From: RGIG3159 sp034927685
GTDB taxonomy: Bacteria > Bacillota > Clostridia > Oscillospirales > Oscillospiraceae
Direction: 5' to 3'
Length of the DNA: 64,000 nt
NCBI GenBank assembly: GCA_034927685.1
Contig: JAYFPO010000031.1
Span: forward strand, 62,001-126,000
Of this stretch, positions 32,084 to 41,231 are shown piece after piece. The position numbers were made by a program, and so were the translations under genes. The number at the start of each line of letters is the position of its first letter. Within the stretch, counting starts at the first letter, position 1. A model generated the notes under the pieces. The model saw nothing but the letters and a program-made list of their open reading frames with translations, was not told where the DNA came from and ran no database searches.

Positions 32084-33976
32084 ATGGCAAAGAAACAGTT
32101 TAAGGCGGAATCCAAGCGGCTGCTGGATATGATGATTCACTCGATTTATACGCATCAGGAGATTTTTCTCCGAGAGCTCATTTCCAACGCCTCGGATGCA
32201 ATCGATAAGCTGGCCTATCAGGCCCTGACGGATCAGAATGTCGGCGTGGATCGGGACCAGTTTGCAATTCAGCTCGCGATCGACAAGGACGCGCGCACGC
32301 TGACCGTCTCCGACAACGGCATTGGGATGTCGAAGGAGGAACTGGAGAACAATCTGGGCACCATCGCCCGCAGCGGTTCGCTGCAATTCAAAGAGCAGAT
32401 GGAAAAGCAGGCGGACATCGACATCATCGGCCAGTTCGGAGTCGGCTTCTATTCGGCCTTCATGGTGGCGGACACCGTCACTGTGGTCTCGAAAAAGTAC
32501 GGCGCGGAGGAAGCCTGGCACTGGGAGTCCGCCGGTGTGGACGGGTATACCGTGGAGGCCTGCGAGAAGGACGCCGCCGGCACCGTCGTGACGCTGAAGC
32601 TCAAAGAGGACACGGACGACGAGCACTACTCGAAGTACCTGGAGACCTACGAGCTGCAGCAGCTGGTCAAAAAATACTCGGACTACATCCGCTATCCGGT
32701 CAAGCTGGAACTGGAGAAGAGCCGCAAAAAGGCAGGGACAGAGGACGCGGAAAAGCCGGAATACGAGACCTATACGGAGAATACGGTACTCAATTCCAGG
32801 ATCCCCATTTGGCAGCGGAATAAGGCCGACGTGACCGATGAGGAATACGCGCGGTTTTATCAGGAAAAATTCCACGACTATGAGGCGCCGCTTGCCACGA
32901 TCCACGTCAGCGTGGAGGGCGCAGTGACCTACAAGGCGCTGCTGTTCATCCCGGCCCGGCTGCCCTTTGACTACAACGCCAAGGAGTTTAAAAAGGAGCT
33001 GCAGCTTTATTCCTCCGGCGTGATGATTATGGAGAACTGCGAGGAACTGCTGCCGAACCACCTGGCGTTCGTCAAGGGCGTGGTCGACTCCCAGGACCTG
33101 AGTCTGAATATTTCCCGGGAGCTGCTGCAGCATGACCGCCAGCTCAAGATGATTGCTTCCAATCTGGACAAGAAGGTGCGCGCGGAGCTGTCACGGATGC
33201 TGAAAAACGAACGGGAAAAATACGAGACGCTGTGGAACGCCTTCGGTCGGCCACTCAAATACGGCATTGTCGAGAACTACGGTGTGCGGAAGGAAGAGCT
33301 GCAGGACCTGCTTCTCTTCTATTCCGCGAAGGAAAACAAGCTTGTGACGCTCCAGGAGTATGCGGATGCCATGGGCACGGAGCAGAAGTACCTCTATTTC
33401 GCCTCCGGCGAAAACCGCGAGCGCATCGCAAAGCTGCCGCAGATGGAGCAGACGCAGGGCCGTGGCTATGATGTGCTGCTCTTTACCGACCCCGTGGACG
33501 AGTTCCTGCAGCAGACCATGCGGGAGTTCAAGGAGAAAGAATTCCGGAACATTGCCACGGAGGACCTGGGTCTTCTGTCCGAGGAGGAAAAGAAGGCCGT
33601 CGAGGAGAAGCAGGAGAGCGACAAAGCGCTGCTGGACTTCGTACAGTCTGCACTGGACGGCAAGGTCAAAAAGGTGACACTCTCCGCCACGCTGGGCAGC
33701 CATGCCGTGGCGCTGAAACCGGACGGCGGCATCAGCTTTGAAATGGAAAAATACTTCCAGAAGGTGAATCCGGGAATGGGCATGAAAGCCGATCAGGTGC
33801 TGGAGCTGAACCCGGATCATGCGGCCTTTGCCGCGCTGCGCAAGGCAAAGGAGGAGGATCCCGAGAAGGCGAAACGTTACGCCCTGCTGCTCTACAGCCA
33901 GGCGCTGCTGATCGCCGATATGCCGCTGGGCGACCCCACTGCCTTCGCGGATATGGTCTGTGGTCTGATGGAGTAA
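32084..33976 (+). CDS. htpG: Hsp90-family chaperone HtpG
   Basis: 630 residues. ATP-dependent chaperone of cytoplasmic proteins, with an N-terminal GHKL ATPase (RELISNASDAIDKL, VSDNGIGMS, IGQFGVGFYSAF), a middle domain (GVMIMENCEELLPNHLAFVK, where the catalytic Arg loop and DSQDLSLNISRE follow) and a C-terminal dimerisation domain. Length matches the family. The gene sits alone behind a sigma-A promoter overlapped by a CIRCE element, so it belongs to the HrcA regulon; in B. subtilis htpG is controlled differently. Confidence 0.97.
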   Translation: MAKKQFKAESKRLLDMMIHSIYTHQEIFLRELISNASDAIDKLAYQALTDQNVGVDRDQFAIQLAIDKDARTLTVSDNGIGMSKEELENNLGTIARSGSLQFKEQMEKQADIDIIGQFGVGFYSAFMVADTVTVVSKKYGAEEAWHWESAGVDGYTVEACEKDAAGTVVTLKLKEDTDDEHYSKYLETYELQQLVKKYSDYIRYPVKLELEKSRKKAGTEDAEKPEYETYTENTVLNSRIPIWQRNKADVTDEEYARFYQEKFHDYEAPLATIHVSVEGAVTYKALLFIPARLPFDYNAKEFKKELQLYSSGVMIMENCEELLPNHLAFVKGVVDSQDLSLNISRELLQHDRQLKMIASNLDKKVRAELSRMLKNEREKYETLWNAFGRPLKYGIVENYGVRKEELQDLLLFYSAKENKLVTLQEYADAMGTEQKYLYFASGENRERIAKLPQMEQTQGRGYDVLLFTDPVDEFLQQTMREFKEKEFRNIATEDLGLLSEEEKKAVEEKQESDKALLDFVQSALDGKVKKVTLSATLGSHAVALKPDGGISFEMEKYFQKVNPGMGMKADQVLELNPDHAAFAALRKAKEEDPEKAKRYALLLYSQALLIADMPLGDPTAFADMVCGLME

Positions 33977-34004
33977 ACGGAAAAAGCCCAAACGACACAT
34001 CAAA

Positions 34005-34046
34005 AATCCCCTGTGGGAGCGGCCATTCACCGCCCCACAGGGGATT
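34005..34046. terminator. Terminator between htpG and the convergent gene
   Basis: AATCCCCTGTGGG and its complement form a 13-bp stem around 16 bases, followed by CTCTTGT on the plus strand; the minus strand exits into TTTTTGATG. Confidence 0.8.
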
Positions 34047-34078
34047 CTCTTGTATGAGCCGACTTTGCGGCAGGCCTT

Positions 34079-35122
34079 TTATTCCTCTGTTGATACGGTG
34101 GATTCAATGACCGGGCGCAGATGGCCGTAGTCGTCGAAGCGCGTGTCGCGGGACTCGGAGACAAAGACGATCTGGGTCGCCGGCGTGACCACGGAGCCGC
34201 TGAGTGCTTCCGCGGCCGCGTCCACTGCCGCGCCGTCTTCGAGCGAGACGTAGAGCCGTCCGTCTGTGAGCTGGGTCGGGAAAGCGGTGTCCGCCTCCAT
34301 GCCGAAGGAGACCTTCAGCTCCAGCGTGGCCATATCGCTCTGAAGCTGCTGCGCTGCGGCGGCCAGTACCTCGTCCTTGCTCTTTTCTGTCTCGTCATAG
34401 ACGATGGAGTCCGTGTCCGGAAAGCGGAAGCCGTCCAGCACCACCTCGCGGAAGCCCATGCCTTGGAGCTCGGTCAAAATACCCTCCAGATAGTCGATCA
34501 CATCGGAGTTTCCCGGGTCCATCCAGTAGCAGTTGTTCTGGTCCGCCCAAAGCGCGCCGCTGGAGAGCGGCAGACCCAGTGTTGTGTCGCGCAGACAGAC
34601 CTGCTGGTCAGCAAAGGCGGGAATCCGCGCGATCAAATAGGTATTCGATGCTTTGAGCGTGGAAATCAGGTCCTTAACTGCGGACGTATCCACGGAGGAA
34701 GCAATCTGCGCACCGGACAGGCCGGAGGAATAGTAGAAATTGCCATAGGCGTCCTTGAGATCCAGCATCACAGCGTAGTAATTCCCTGCATCCAGTGTCT
34801 GCTGCACCGTGTCAAGGTCTTCCAGCATGGACTGCGTGATATAGTAGCCGGTGATTTTCCGGGTAGAGCCGATGGCCACATCGTCCTCGTCGGAGACATA
34901 TTGGATTTCGGCGTTGACCGCAGAGGTCTGCGCCTGGGTTTCCGCGCCGCTCTCCTGGTTCCAGGCGCGGTCCAGATGCGCGCCGTCGTGGTCGTAGACG
35001 ATATAGCGATCCAGATAGGCGACGACGCCGACGCTCAGCACCAGCAGCGCAAGAACCGAGAAAAGAACAATCAGAAAAATTTTCGAGAACCGGGTTCGGT
35101 TTCGATAAGAAAACAGTCGCAA
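34079..35122 (-). CDS. Membrane-anchored putative glycoside hydrolase (DUF4015/GHL-like)
   Basis: 347 residues. A basic start and one membrane helix (about 14-36, IFLIVLFSVLALLVLSVGVV) anchor it outside the membrane. The rest reads as a TIM-barrel hydrolase of the DUF4015 type: KITGYYITQ, YYAVMLDLKDAYGNFYY, TYLIARIPAFAD, YWMDPGNSDVIDYLEGIL and FREVVLDGFRFPD. Conserved acids in these strands would be catalytic. Relatives are clostridial cell-surface proteins, perhaps acting on exopolysaccharide. It follows prmA after 3 bases on the same strand and is likely cotranscribed with it. Confidence 0.8.
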   Translation of the reverse strand: MRLFSYRNRTRFSKIFLIVLFSVLALLVLSVGVVAYLDRYIVYDHDGAHLDRAWNQESGAETQAQTSAVNAEIQYVSDEDDVAIGSTRKITGYYITQSMLEDLDTVQQTLDAGNYYAVMLDLKDAYGNFYYSSGLSGAQIASSVDTSAVKDLISTLKASNTYLIARIPAFADQQVCLRDTTLGLPLSSGALWADQNNCYWMDPGNSDVIDYLEGILTELQGMGFREVVLDGFRFPDTDSIVYDETEKSKDEVLAAAAQQLQSDMATLELKVSFGMEADTAFPTQLTDGRLYVSLEDGAAVDAAAEALSGSVVTPATQIVFVSESRDTRFDDYGHLRPVIESTVSTEE

Positions 35123-35125
35123 AGC

Positions 35126-36103
35126 TTATTCCTCCTTCCGCACCGCCGTCAGCTGGCACCAGTCGTCCTCCTGATGGACGGCAAGTACCGCAAGCCCGGC
35201 GGCGTCAAGCGCTTCCCGCACCTCCGGCAGCCGGGTACAAAGCACGCCGGAGCACAGAAATACGCCGCGCGCGCGCAGCAGGCTTGGGACCACCGATGCG
35301 AGCGGAATGATGACGTCGGCCACGATATTGGCGAGCACCAGATCATAGCCGTCGCCGCGCAACCGGGCAAGAAAGGCCGGGTCGCCGACGACGTTGCCGG
35401 TCAGGGCGGTGAAGTGGTCGCCGCCGAGCCGATTAAACGCGGCATTTTCCCGGGCAATATCCTCTGCCATGGGGTCGATGTCCACGCCGACTGCGGTTTT
35501 TGCGCCGAGCAGCAGGGCGGCAATCGAGAGAATGCCGCTGCCGCTGCCGAGATCCAGCACGGCTTCGCCGCCGCGCACCAGCCGCTCCAGCTCCCGCAGG
35601 CACATCTTTGTCGAGGCGTGGCTGCCGGTCCCAAAGATCATTCCCGGGTCCAGGATCACAAAAATCCGTTCCTCCGGATTGTCCGGGTGGAGCCACTGCG
35701 GGACGATCAGAAGCCGGTCTCCGACGGAGATGGGCTGATAATACTGCTTCCAGTTGTTTTCCCAGTCCTCCGCGCGGACGCTTTCCAGTGTTACGGTCAG
35801 GGGGCCGAGGTCAAAATCGGGGTAGCCGGTCCGCAGGGCCGCGAGCTGGGACCGGAGCTGGGCTACCTGCTCCATGGCGTCCGGGCCGTACTCCAGATAG
35901 AGGCGGAACTGGGAGAGCCCTGCCATGCGGCGGCGCAGATCCTCATCCACATAGTCCCAATAGTCCCGGTTATGCGCCAGAAACTCTTCAAATTCGGCCT
36001 CGTCATCGACGACAAAGCTGTCATAGCCCCAGAGCGTCAGCGCGGCGGAGACCAGCTCGACGCCGCCGGACGCGGCCTGAATCGTTACTTCCAGCCATTT
36101 CAT
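35126..36103 (-). CDS. prmA: Ribosomal protein L11 methyltransferase
   Basis: 325 residues from ATG 36103 (GGAGG 9 bases upstream). It trimethylates ribosomal protein L11 using S-adenosylmethionine. The N-terminal L11-recognition domain begins MKWLEVTIQAASGGVELVSA. The methyltransferase region shows DPGMIFGTGSHASTKMCL, the SAM motif VLDLGSGSGILSIAALLLGA, VGVDIDP and DLVLANIVADVII. Length is normal for PrmA. A very long frame extending to 37078 in this phase is an artefact of the M16 gene opposite. Confidence 0.95.
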   Translation of the reverse strand: MKWLEVTIQAASGGVELVSAALTLWGYDSFVVDDEAEFEEFLAHNRDYWDYVDEDLRRRMAGLSQFRLYLEYGPDAMEQVAQLRSQLAALRTGYPDFDLGPLTVTLESVRAEDWENNWKQYYQPISVGDRLLIVPQWLHPDNPEERIFVILDPGMIFGTGSHASTKMCLRELERLVRGGEAVLDLGSGSGILSIAALLLGAKTAVGVDIDPMAEDIARENAAFNRLGGDHFTALTGNVVGDPAFLARLRGDGYDLVLANIVADVIIPLASVVPSLLRARGVFLCSGVLCTRLPEVREALDAAGLAVLAVHQEDDWCQLTAVRKEE

Positions 36104-36131
36104 ATCAGAATGCCTCCATTCAATTACGCAT

Positions 36132-36160
36132 ATTTTACATGAATTTCGGTGTAAAGACAA
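36132..36160 (-). promoter_or_regulatory. Promoter of prmA
   Basis: On the minus strand TTGTCT, 17 bases and TAAAAT, about 29 bases before the prmA start. Confidence 0.6.
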
Positions 36161-36172
36161 GTAAATCTTTCT

Positions 36173-36208
36173 TATAATCTTTTCCTTTGGGGAAAGATGT
36201 AGTATAAT
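36173..36208 (+). promoter_or_regulatory. Two TATAAT boxes upstream of the M16 genes
   Basis: TATAAT occurs at 36173-36178 and 36203-36208. Neither has a good -35 box; the second is better placed for the gene at 36251. Confidence 0.4.
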
Positions 36209-36250
36209 CATAAAAATTGGGGTTGTTTTCCCTGTGGAAAGGAATCGGGA

Positions 36251-37516
36251 ATGAATCAGAAAACCGAGCTGCTGCCCGGCGTGTATTTGCGCGCGGTGCA
36301 GACCGACAAATTTAAAACCGGCTGTCTCAGCGTCAACTTCCTGCGGCCGCTGTGCCGGGAGGAGGCCGCGTTGAACGCCCTGCTGCCAAGCGTGTTGCTG
36401 CGCGGTACCAAAAAGCACCCGGATATCCAGAGCATTTCCGTGTTGTTGGACGAGCTCTATGGTGCCGGCGTCGGCACGCTGGTGCGGAAAAAGGGCGAGG
36501 TGCAGACCTGGGGCTTCTATGCCGACTTTATTGAGGATGAATATACTCTGGCTGGGGAAAATATATTCCGTGCGGTATGCGCATTCCTGCGAGAGCTGCT
36601 GCTGGAGCCGCTGACGGAGCAGGGCGCGTTCCAGCAGGATTTCGTGGAGGGCGAAAAGGTCAACCTCTGCAATGCCATCGCGGCGGAGATCAACGACAAG
36701 CGGACCTATGCCATGACGCGGCTGCTGCGCGTCATGTGCCGGGAAGAGCGCAGCGCGGTGCCGCGCCTCGGCAGACGGCAGGAGGTGGAGGCTATCACGG
36801 CGGAGAGCCTCTATGCGCACTACAGGCAGACGCTTGCCGCGTCCCGCGTGGAGTTGTTCTATATGGGCCGAAAATCTCCGGCGGAGGCCGCCGAGACAAT
36901 GCGCGGCATGCTGATGGGTCTGCCTCGGGAGACCATCTGCAGTGTCGGGACCGAGGTGGTTCGGACCGCCGGGACGGTCCGATACGAGGAAGAGCGCATG
37001 GACGTGACGCAGGGCAAGCTGGCCATGGGGTTCCGCACCGGTCGTACGCTGCACGATCCCGGCTTTGCGGCGCTTCAAATGCTGAACGCCGTCTACGGCG
37101 GCAGCGTGACCAGTAAGCTGTTTCTGAATGTGCGGGAGAAGCTGTCCCTCTGCTATTATGCCTCCTCGTCACTGGAAGCACACAAGGGACTGATGGTGGT
37201 CTCTTCCGGCATCGAATTTGAGCAGGAGGCCATGGCGCGGGAGGAAATCCTGCGGCAATTGGAGGACTGCCGTCAGGGAAAGATCACGGAGGAGGAACTG
37301 GAAAACGCCAGAACCTATCTGATTTCCACCTTCCAGACGGCATTGGACAGCCCCGGTCACATCGACGACTTTTTTCTTGGGCAGGCCATCGCCGGGTTGA
37401 ACGGCACGATGGAGGCGCGGATGGACGCCTTACGCGCCGTGACGCGGGAGGACGTGACTGCCGCCGCGCAGGACGTCCAGTTGGACACAGTCTATTTTCT
37501 GAAGGGGGCGAAGTAA
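36251..37516 (+). CDS. M16 family peptidase-like protein, non-catalytic (YmfF-like)
   Basis: 421 residues with the two-domain M16 fold (first domain to about 190; second about 200-400, GKLAMGFRTGRTLHDPGFAA and SVTSKLFLNVREKLSLCYYA). The zinc-binding HxxEH motif expected near residue 55 is absent (LNALLPSVLLRGTKKHPD stands there), so this should be the inactive partner. The active partner is encoded next with a one-base overlap. Such pairs form heterodimeric peptidases; the R..Y-type substrate pocket of the second domain (REKLSLCYY) is kept. Confidence 0.88.
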   Translation: MNQKTELLPGVYLRAVQTDKFKTGCLSVNFLRPLCREEAALNALLPSVLLRGTKKHPDIQSISVLLDELYGAGVGTLVRKKGEVQTWGFYADFIEDEYTLAGENIFRAVCAFLRELLLEPLTEQGAFQQDFVEGEKVNLCNAIAAEINDKRTYAMTRLLRVMCREERSAVPRLGRRQEVEAITAESLYAHYRQTLAASRVELFYMGRKSPAEAAETMRGMLMGLPRETICSVGTEVVRTAGTVRYEEERMDVTQGKLAMGFRTGRTLHDPGFAALQMLNAVYGGSVTSKLFLNVREKLSLCYYASSSLEAHKGLMVVSSGIEFEQEAMAREEILRQLEDCRQGKITEEELENARTYLISTFQTALDSPGHIDDFFLGQAIAGLNGTMEARMDALRAVTREDVTAAAQDVQLDTVYFLKGAK

Positions 37517-38793
37517 TGCTGCAAGTGAAAGCGCCCCGGCTGGGGGAAAGCTATGTCGAGCGGGAGTTTCCCGGCGGATTGACAGTCCGGGTCATACCAA
37601 AGCCGGGCTTTGCCAAAAAATATGCGTTTCTGGCCGCCGACTATGGCTCCATCGATACCGCGTTTACGCGGAACGGCGAGAAAATCCAGTCGCCGGACGG
37701 CGTCGCCCACTATCTGGAGCACAAGATGTTCGATCTGGAGGACGGCAACGCCATGCAACTGTTTGCCGCCGCCGGCGGCAGCCCCAACGCCTTTACCAGC
37801 TACGATATGACTGCCTACTATTTCATCTGCACCGATCGTTTTGAGGATAATCTCCGCATTTTACTGCGCTTTGTCCTGACGCCCTACTTCACGGAGGAGA
37901 GCGTGGAGAAGGAACGGGAGATCATCGGGCAGGAGATTCGGATGTACGAAGACAGCGCCGATTCGCGGCTCTATGAGAATTTGTTTTCGGCCATGTTCCG
38001 GAATCATCCCATCCGGGTACCCATCGCCGGCACGGCGCAGAGCATCGCGAAAATCACGGCAAAGACGCTGTACGGCTGCTATGAGACCTTTTATGCTCCA
38101 TCCAATATGATGCTCTGCGTGGTGGGGGACGTCGAACCGGACGTGGTATTCTCTGCGGCCGAGGCCATGCTGCCGCGGGAGCGGCGGGGGCTGCCCGCCC
38201 GGGACTACGGCGCGGCGGAAGCGCCGGACTGCGGGCCGCAGACGGTGCGGCAGACCATGGAAATCGCCATGCCCATGTTTTCCGTCGGCTTCCGCTGCGA
38301 GCCACCGGCGGCTGGGCGTGCGGGCATGAAGCAGGAGATCGTCGGCGACCTTGCGTGTGAGCTGCTGGCCGGCGAGGCATCCCCGCTCTATCAGCGGCTC
38401 TATGACGGAAACCTCATCGATTCCGACTTCTCTTCCGGCTTCGAGCGCGTCAAGGGCGCGGCGCTGATCTCCTTCGGCGGCGACAGCCTGGAGCCGGAGA
38501 CGGTGCAGCGGGAGCTCCTGGAGGAGTGTCGCCGGCAGCTCGCGGAGGGCCTGGATGCGGATGCGTTCCGCCGCCTGAAAAAGTCTGCCGTGGGCAGGCG
38601 CATTCGGGATCTGGACAGCTTCGAAAGCATCTGCTACCGGATGTGCGCCTCGTTTTTCGACGGAGCCAGCTATTTTGAATTTCCGGATGTCTATGAAGAG
38701 ATTACGCTCGAGGATGTCCGGGCATTTCTGCAAAGCACGGTGCGGGAGAATCGAATGGTCCTCTCTGTGATCGAGCCAAAAGAAAGGGGATAA
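37516..38793 (+). CDS. M16 family zinc peptidase, catalytic (YmfH-like)
   Basis: 425 residues. The zinc motif HYLEH lies in GVAHYLEHKMFDLEDGNAMQ, and the downstream Glu in the ESVEKEREIIGQEIRMYED region is the expected third ligand. A second M16 domain covers about 210-420. It is cytoplasmic (no signal) and pairs with the non-catalytic protein encoded just upstream. In Bacillus, YmfF and YmfH are such a pair. It precedes lgt by only 4 bases. Confidence 0.9.
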   Translation: MLQVKAPRLGESYVEREFPGGLTVRVIPKPGFAKKYAFLAADYGSIDTAFTRNGEKIQSPDGVAHYLEHKMFDLEDGNAMQLFAAAGGSPNAFTSYDMTAYYFICTDRFEDNLRILLRFVLTPYFTEESVEKEREIIGQEIRMYEDSADSRLYENLFSAMFRNHPIRVPIAGTAQSIAKITAKTLYGCYETFYAPSNMMLCVVGDVEPDVVFSAAEAMLPRERRGLPARDYGAAEAPDCGPQTVRQTMEIAMPMFSVGFRCEPPAAGRAGMKQEIVGDLACELLAGEASPLYQRLYDGNLIDSDFSSGFERVKGAALISFGGDSLEPETVQRELLEECRRQLAEGLDADAFRRLKKSAVGRRIRDLDSFESICYRMCASFFDGASYFEFPDVYEEITLEDVRAFLQSTVRENRMVLSVIEPKERG

Positions 38794-38797
38794 CACC

Positions 38798-39685
38798 ATG
38801 CTCTCTGCAATCACGTTCCCGGGCCTTGGGCTGTCGCTGAATCTGCCGTCGGTGGCCTTGAATCTGTTCGGGAAGGACATCTTCTGGTACGGGATCATCA
38901 TCGCCTGTGGCTTTGTGGCTGCTTACCTCTATATGAATGCCCGGGCGCCCCGGTTCGGGCTGACGCAGGACAACCTGCTGGATATGGTACTGTGGGCGGT
39001 GCCATTCGGGATCATCGGCGCGCGCATCTATTACTGCGTGTTTTACTGGGACCTGTACCGCGCAGACCCCATTTCCTGCCTGTATATCTGGGAGGGCGGT
39101 CTGGCCATCTACGGCGCCGTCATTGGCGGCGTGATCGGTGTTGCGCTCTGCGGAAAAATCAGAAAGCTGCCGATTCCGGTTCTGCTGGATCTGGCCTCCT
39201 TTGGCGTGCTGATCGGCCAGATTTTTGGCCGGTGGGGCAACTTCTTCAATCAGGAGGCTCACGGCGGCGAGACAACCTCCTTCCTGCGGATGGGCCTGCT
39301 GGATTCGGACGGCGTGGTGCGCTACTACCACCCGACTTTCCTCTATGAGTCGGTCTGGAATCTGGTGGGACTGATCGGGCTGCACTTGATCTCCAAAAAG
39401 CGGAAGTTTGACGGCCAGATGTTCCTGCTTTACCTCTTCTGGTACGGCCTTGGCCGTGTCTGGATTGAGGGAATGCGGACAGACAGCCTGTATCTGTTTT
39501 CCACGGGCATTCGCGTCAGCCAGTTGCTGGCGGCAATCTGTGTGGTGGCAGCCGGCGGTCTTGTGGCGTACGTTCTGCTTGTTCGGAAGCCAAGCGGCGA
39601 AAAACTTTATGTTAATCGACTAGCCGCTGAGAAGCAGGCTGCAGGGGAGGAACAGAAGGATGCAGCGGAAGAATGTTCACAATAA
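38798..39685 (+). CDS. lgt: Prolipoprotein diacylglyceryl transferase
   Basis: 295 residues, seven membrane spans. It moves a diacylglycerol from phosphatidylglycerol to the lipobox cysteine of prolipoproteins. Characteristic segments are YIWEGGLAIYGAVIGGVIG, GRWGNFFNQEAHGG (with the essential Arg/Asn region) and HPTFLYESVWNLVG. The C-terminal 30 residues are charged and variable (RLAAEKQAAGEEQKDAAEEC). Length is within family range. Confidence 0.95.
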   Translation: MLSAITFPGLGLSLNLPSVALNLFGKDIFWYGIIIACGFVAAYLYMNARAPRFGLTQDNLLDMVLWAVPFGIIGARIYYCVFYWDLYRADPISCLYIWEGGLAIYGAVIGGVIGVALCGKIRKLPIPVLLDLASFGVLIGQIFGRWGNFFNQEAHGGETTSFLRMGLLDSDGVVRYYHPTFLYESVWNLVGLIGLHLISKKRKFDGQMFLLYLFWYGLGRVWIEGMRTDSLYLFSTGIRVSQLLAAICVVAAGGLVAYVLLVRKPSGEKLYVNRLAAEKQAAGEEQKDAAEECSQ

Positions 39686-39711
39686 GTTTACGAGCCGGAA
39701 ACAAGCTGGGT

Positions 39712-39740
39712 TTGAATTTGAAAATAAAGTATGCTATAAT
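39712..39740 (+). promoter_or_regulatory. Strong sigma-A promoter
   Basis: TTGAAT, 17 bases, consensus TATAAT, 32 bases before the ATG at 39773. Confidence 0.8.
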
Positions 39741-39772
39741 GCAGAAAAAGCTGCTGAAAGGAGCAACAGACG

Positions 39773-40210
39773 ATGAATTTTAGCGAAAATTTTGAGAGCT
39801 TCAAGGGTATGGCGGCGAACGCCGCCTGCGCGGCCAAAAAGAAAGCGGTCGTATTGGCCGGAATTGCCAAGGCCAACGTCTCTATCTATGCAGAGGAGGA
39901 TAAGGTCAGGAAAGCGGAAGCGGAGCTGGGCAAGCTGTACTATAACGACTATGTGTCCGGTAACAGCGCCGACCCCGAGGCGTATCGCCCGCTCTGTGAG
40001 CGGATCACCGAATCCAAAAACGTCATTGCGTCCCTGAAGGAGACCATCGCCAACCTGAAGTCGGAGAGCGGCGAGAGCGAGCCAGTTGGCGACGACGAGG
40101 TCACAGACGCCGATTTTGTGGTGGGCGAGGAAGTGCCTGTAGAGCCGGAAACGCCCGCAGAGCCGGAAACGCCCGCGGAGCCGGAGGAGACACCCAAAAC
40201 AGAAGCGTGA
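39773..40210 (+). CDS. Hypothetical protein with helical N-terminus and Pro/Glu-rich tail
   Basis: 145 residues, cytoplasmic. Residues 1-100 are mostly helical and alanine/lysine-rich (NAACAAKKKAVVLAGIAKAN, then ERITESKNVIASLKETIANL), likely a coiled coil. Residues about 118-145 are acidic and repetitive (PVEPETPAEPETPAEPEE). AAGGAG stands before the ATG. It has its own strong promoter and terminator, so it is a monocistronic, probably well expressed gene. I do not recognise the function; similar short proteins are common in clostridia. Confidence 0.8.
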   Translation: MNFSENFESFKGMAANAACAAKKKAVVLAGIAKANVSIYAEEDKVRKAEAELGKLYYNDYVSGNSADPEAYRPLCERITESKNVIASLKETIANLKSESGESEPVGDDEVTDADFVVGEEVPVEPETPAEPETPAEPEETPKTEA

Positions 40211-40224
40211 TCGTCAAACAGAAA

Positions 40225-40277
40225 GGCACCCCATCTGCCGGAAAGAAACTTCCGCCGCACAATGGGGTGCTTTTTTA
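40225..40277 (+). terminator. Rho-independent terminator
   Basis: GCACCCCAT (40226-40234) and ATGGGGTGC (40262-40270) pair around a loop that holds a smaller GGAAAGAAACTTCC stem; TTTTTT follows. Confidence 0.9.
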
Positions 40278-40313
40278 CAATCGCGACAAACAGACAGAGA
40301 ATAGGGGAACGGC

Positions 40314-41231
40314 ATGAAAACAGCAATCGTGATTCTGGCTGCCGGAATTGGCAGCCGTTTTGGCATCGGCGTGAAGCAGCTGACGCCAGTGGGACCGGGC
40401 GGAAAATTGATCATCGACTATTCCATCCATGACGCGCTGGAAGCGGGCTTTAACGAGGTTGTATTCATCATCCGTCCGGATCTGCGGCGGGAGTTCGACG
40501 AGATGATCGGCGACAGGCTTACCGGTCTGGTCGGGCGTTACCGCGCGCTGGAGCGTGTTTCCTACGTTTATCAGGAGCTGACCGATCTGCCGGAAGGATT
40601 TGGTTATCTGGCGAACGAGCGGCTTAAGCCGTGGGGGACCGGGCAGGCGATTCTGGCCTGCCGGGGGGCGGTCCAAGTACCCTTCGCGGTCATCAATGCG
40701 GACGATTACTACGGCAAGCAGGCGTTCCGGGACATCCATGCCTTTTTGCTGGCCCACGGTACCGAGCGCGGGCACTACTGCATGGCGGGCTTTACCCTGG
40801 GCAACACCTTGTCGGAATATGGCGCCGTGACGCGGGGGCTTTGCAGGGTGGAGGAAGCCGGCTGTCTGACTGAGATTACCGAGACGCGCGGCATTGAAAA
40901 AACTCCCGACGGTGCGGTGGCAAATGGCGTGCCGCTGGATCCGGATTCCACGGTCTCCATGAATATGTGGGGCTTTACTCCGGACTTTCTGGAGGAGCTG
41001 GAGGTGGATTTCCGTCGTTTTCTCGAGTCCGGGAATGCACTAAGCGGGGAATTTTTACTCCCGACGCTGGTCGGCGAGCGGCTGGAAAGTGGGAAAATCC
41101 GCGTGGAGTGTCTGAAGACAGCGGAAAGTTGGTTTGGCGTGACCTACCAGGCGGACCGGGCGTATGTGCAGCAAAGGATTCTGGAGCTGATCGCCGCGGG
41201 GGTATACCCGGAGCGGCTGTATCCCGAATAA
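40314..41231 (+). CDS. Nucleotidyltransferase (sugar-phosphate NTP-transferase family)
   Basis: 305 residues. The N-terminus, MKTAIVILAAGIGSRFGIGV, is the nucleotide-binding loop of the NTP_transferase fold (G-x-G-x-R), followed by KQLTPVGPGGKLIIDYSIHD and a metal-binding Asp in VINADDYYG. It probably joins a nucleotide to a sugar phosphate for surface polysaccharide, but substrate residues are not diagnostic and no sugar genes adjoin. It lies between a terminator and a repeat-rich gap. Confidence 0.8.
   Translation: MKTAIVILAAGIGSRFGIGVKQLTPVGPGGKLIIDYSIHDALEAGFNEVVFIIRPDLRREFDEMIGDRLTGLVGRYRALERVSYVYQELTDLPEGFGYLANERLKPWGTGQAILACRGAVQVPFAVINADDYYGKQAFRDIHAFLLAHGTERGHYCMAGFTLGNTLSEYGAVTRGLCRVEEAGCLTEITETRGIEKTPDGAVANGVPLDPDSTVSMNMWGFTPDFLEELEVDFRRFLESGNALSGEFLLPTLVGERLESGKIRVECLKTAESWFGVTYQADRAYVQQRILELIAAGVYPERLYPE

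Noticed and set aside
34121..36142. 673-codon plus-strand frame opposite the hydrolase-like and prmA genes
   Set aside because: Antisense shadow; real genes on the minus strand have motifs and ribosome sites.
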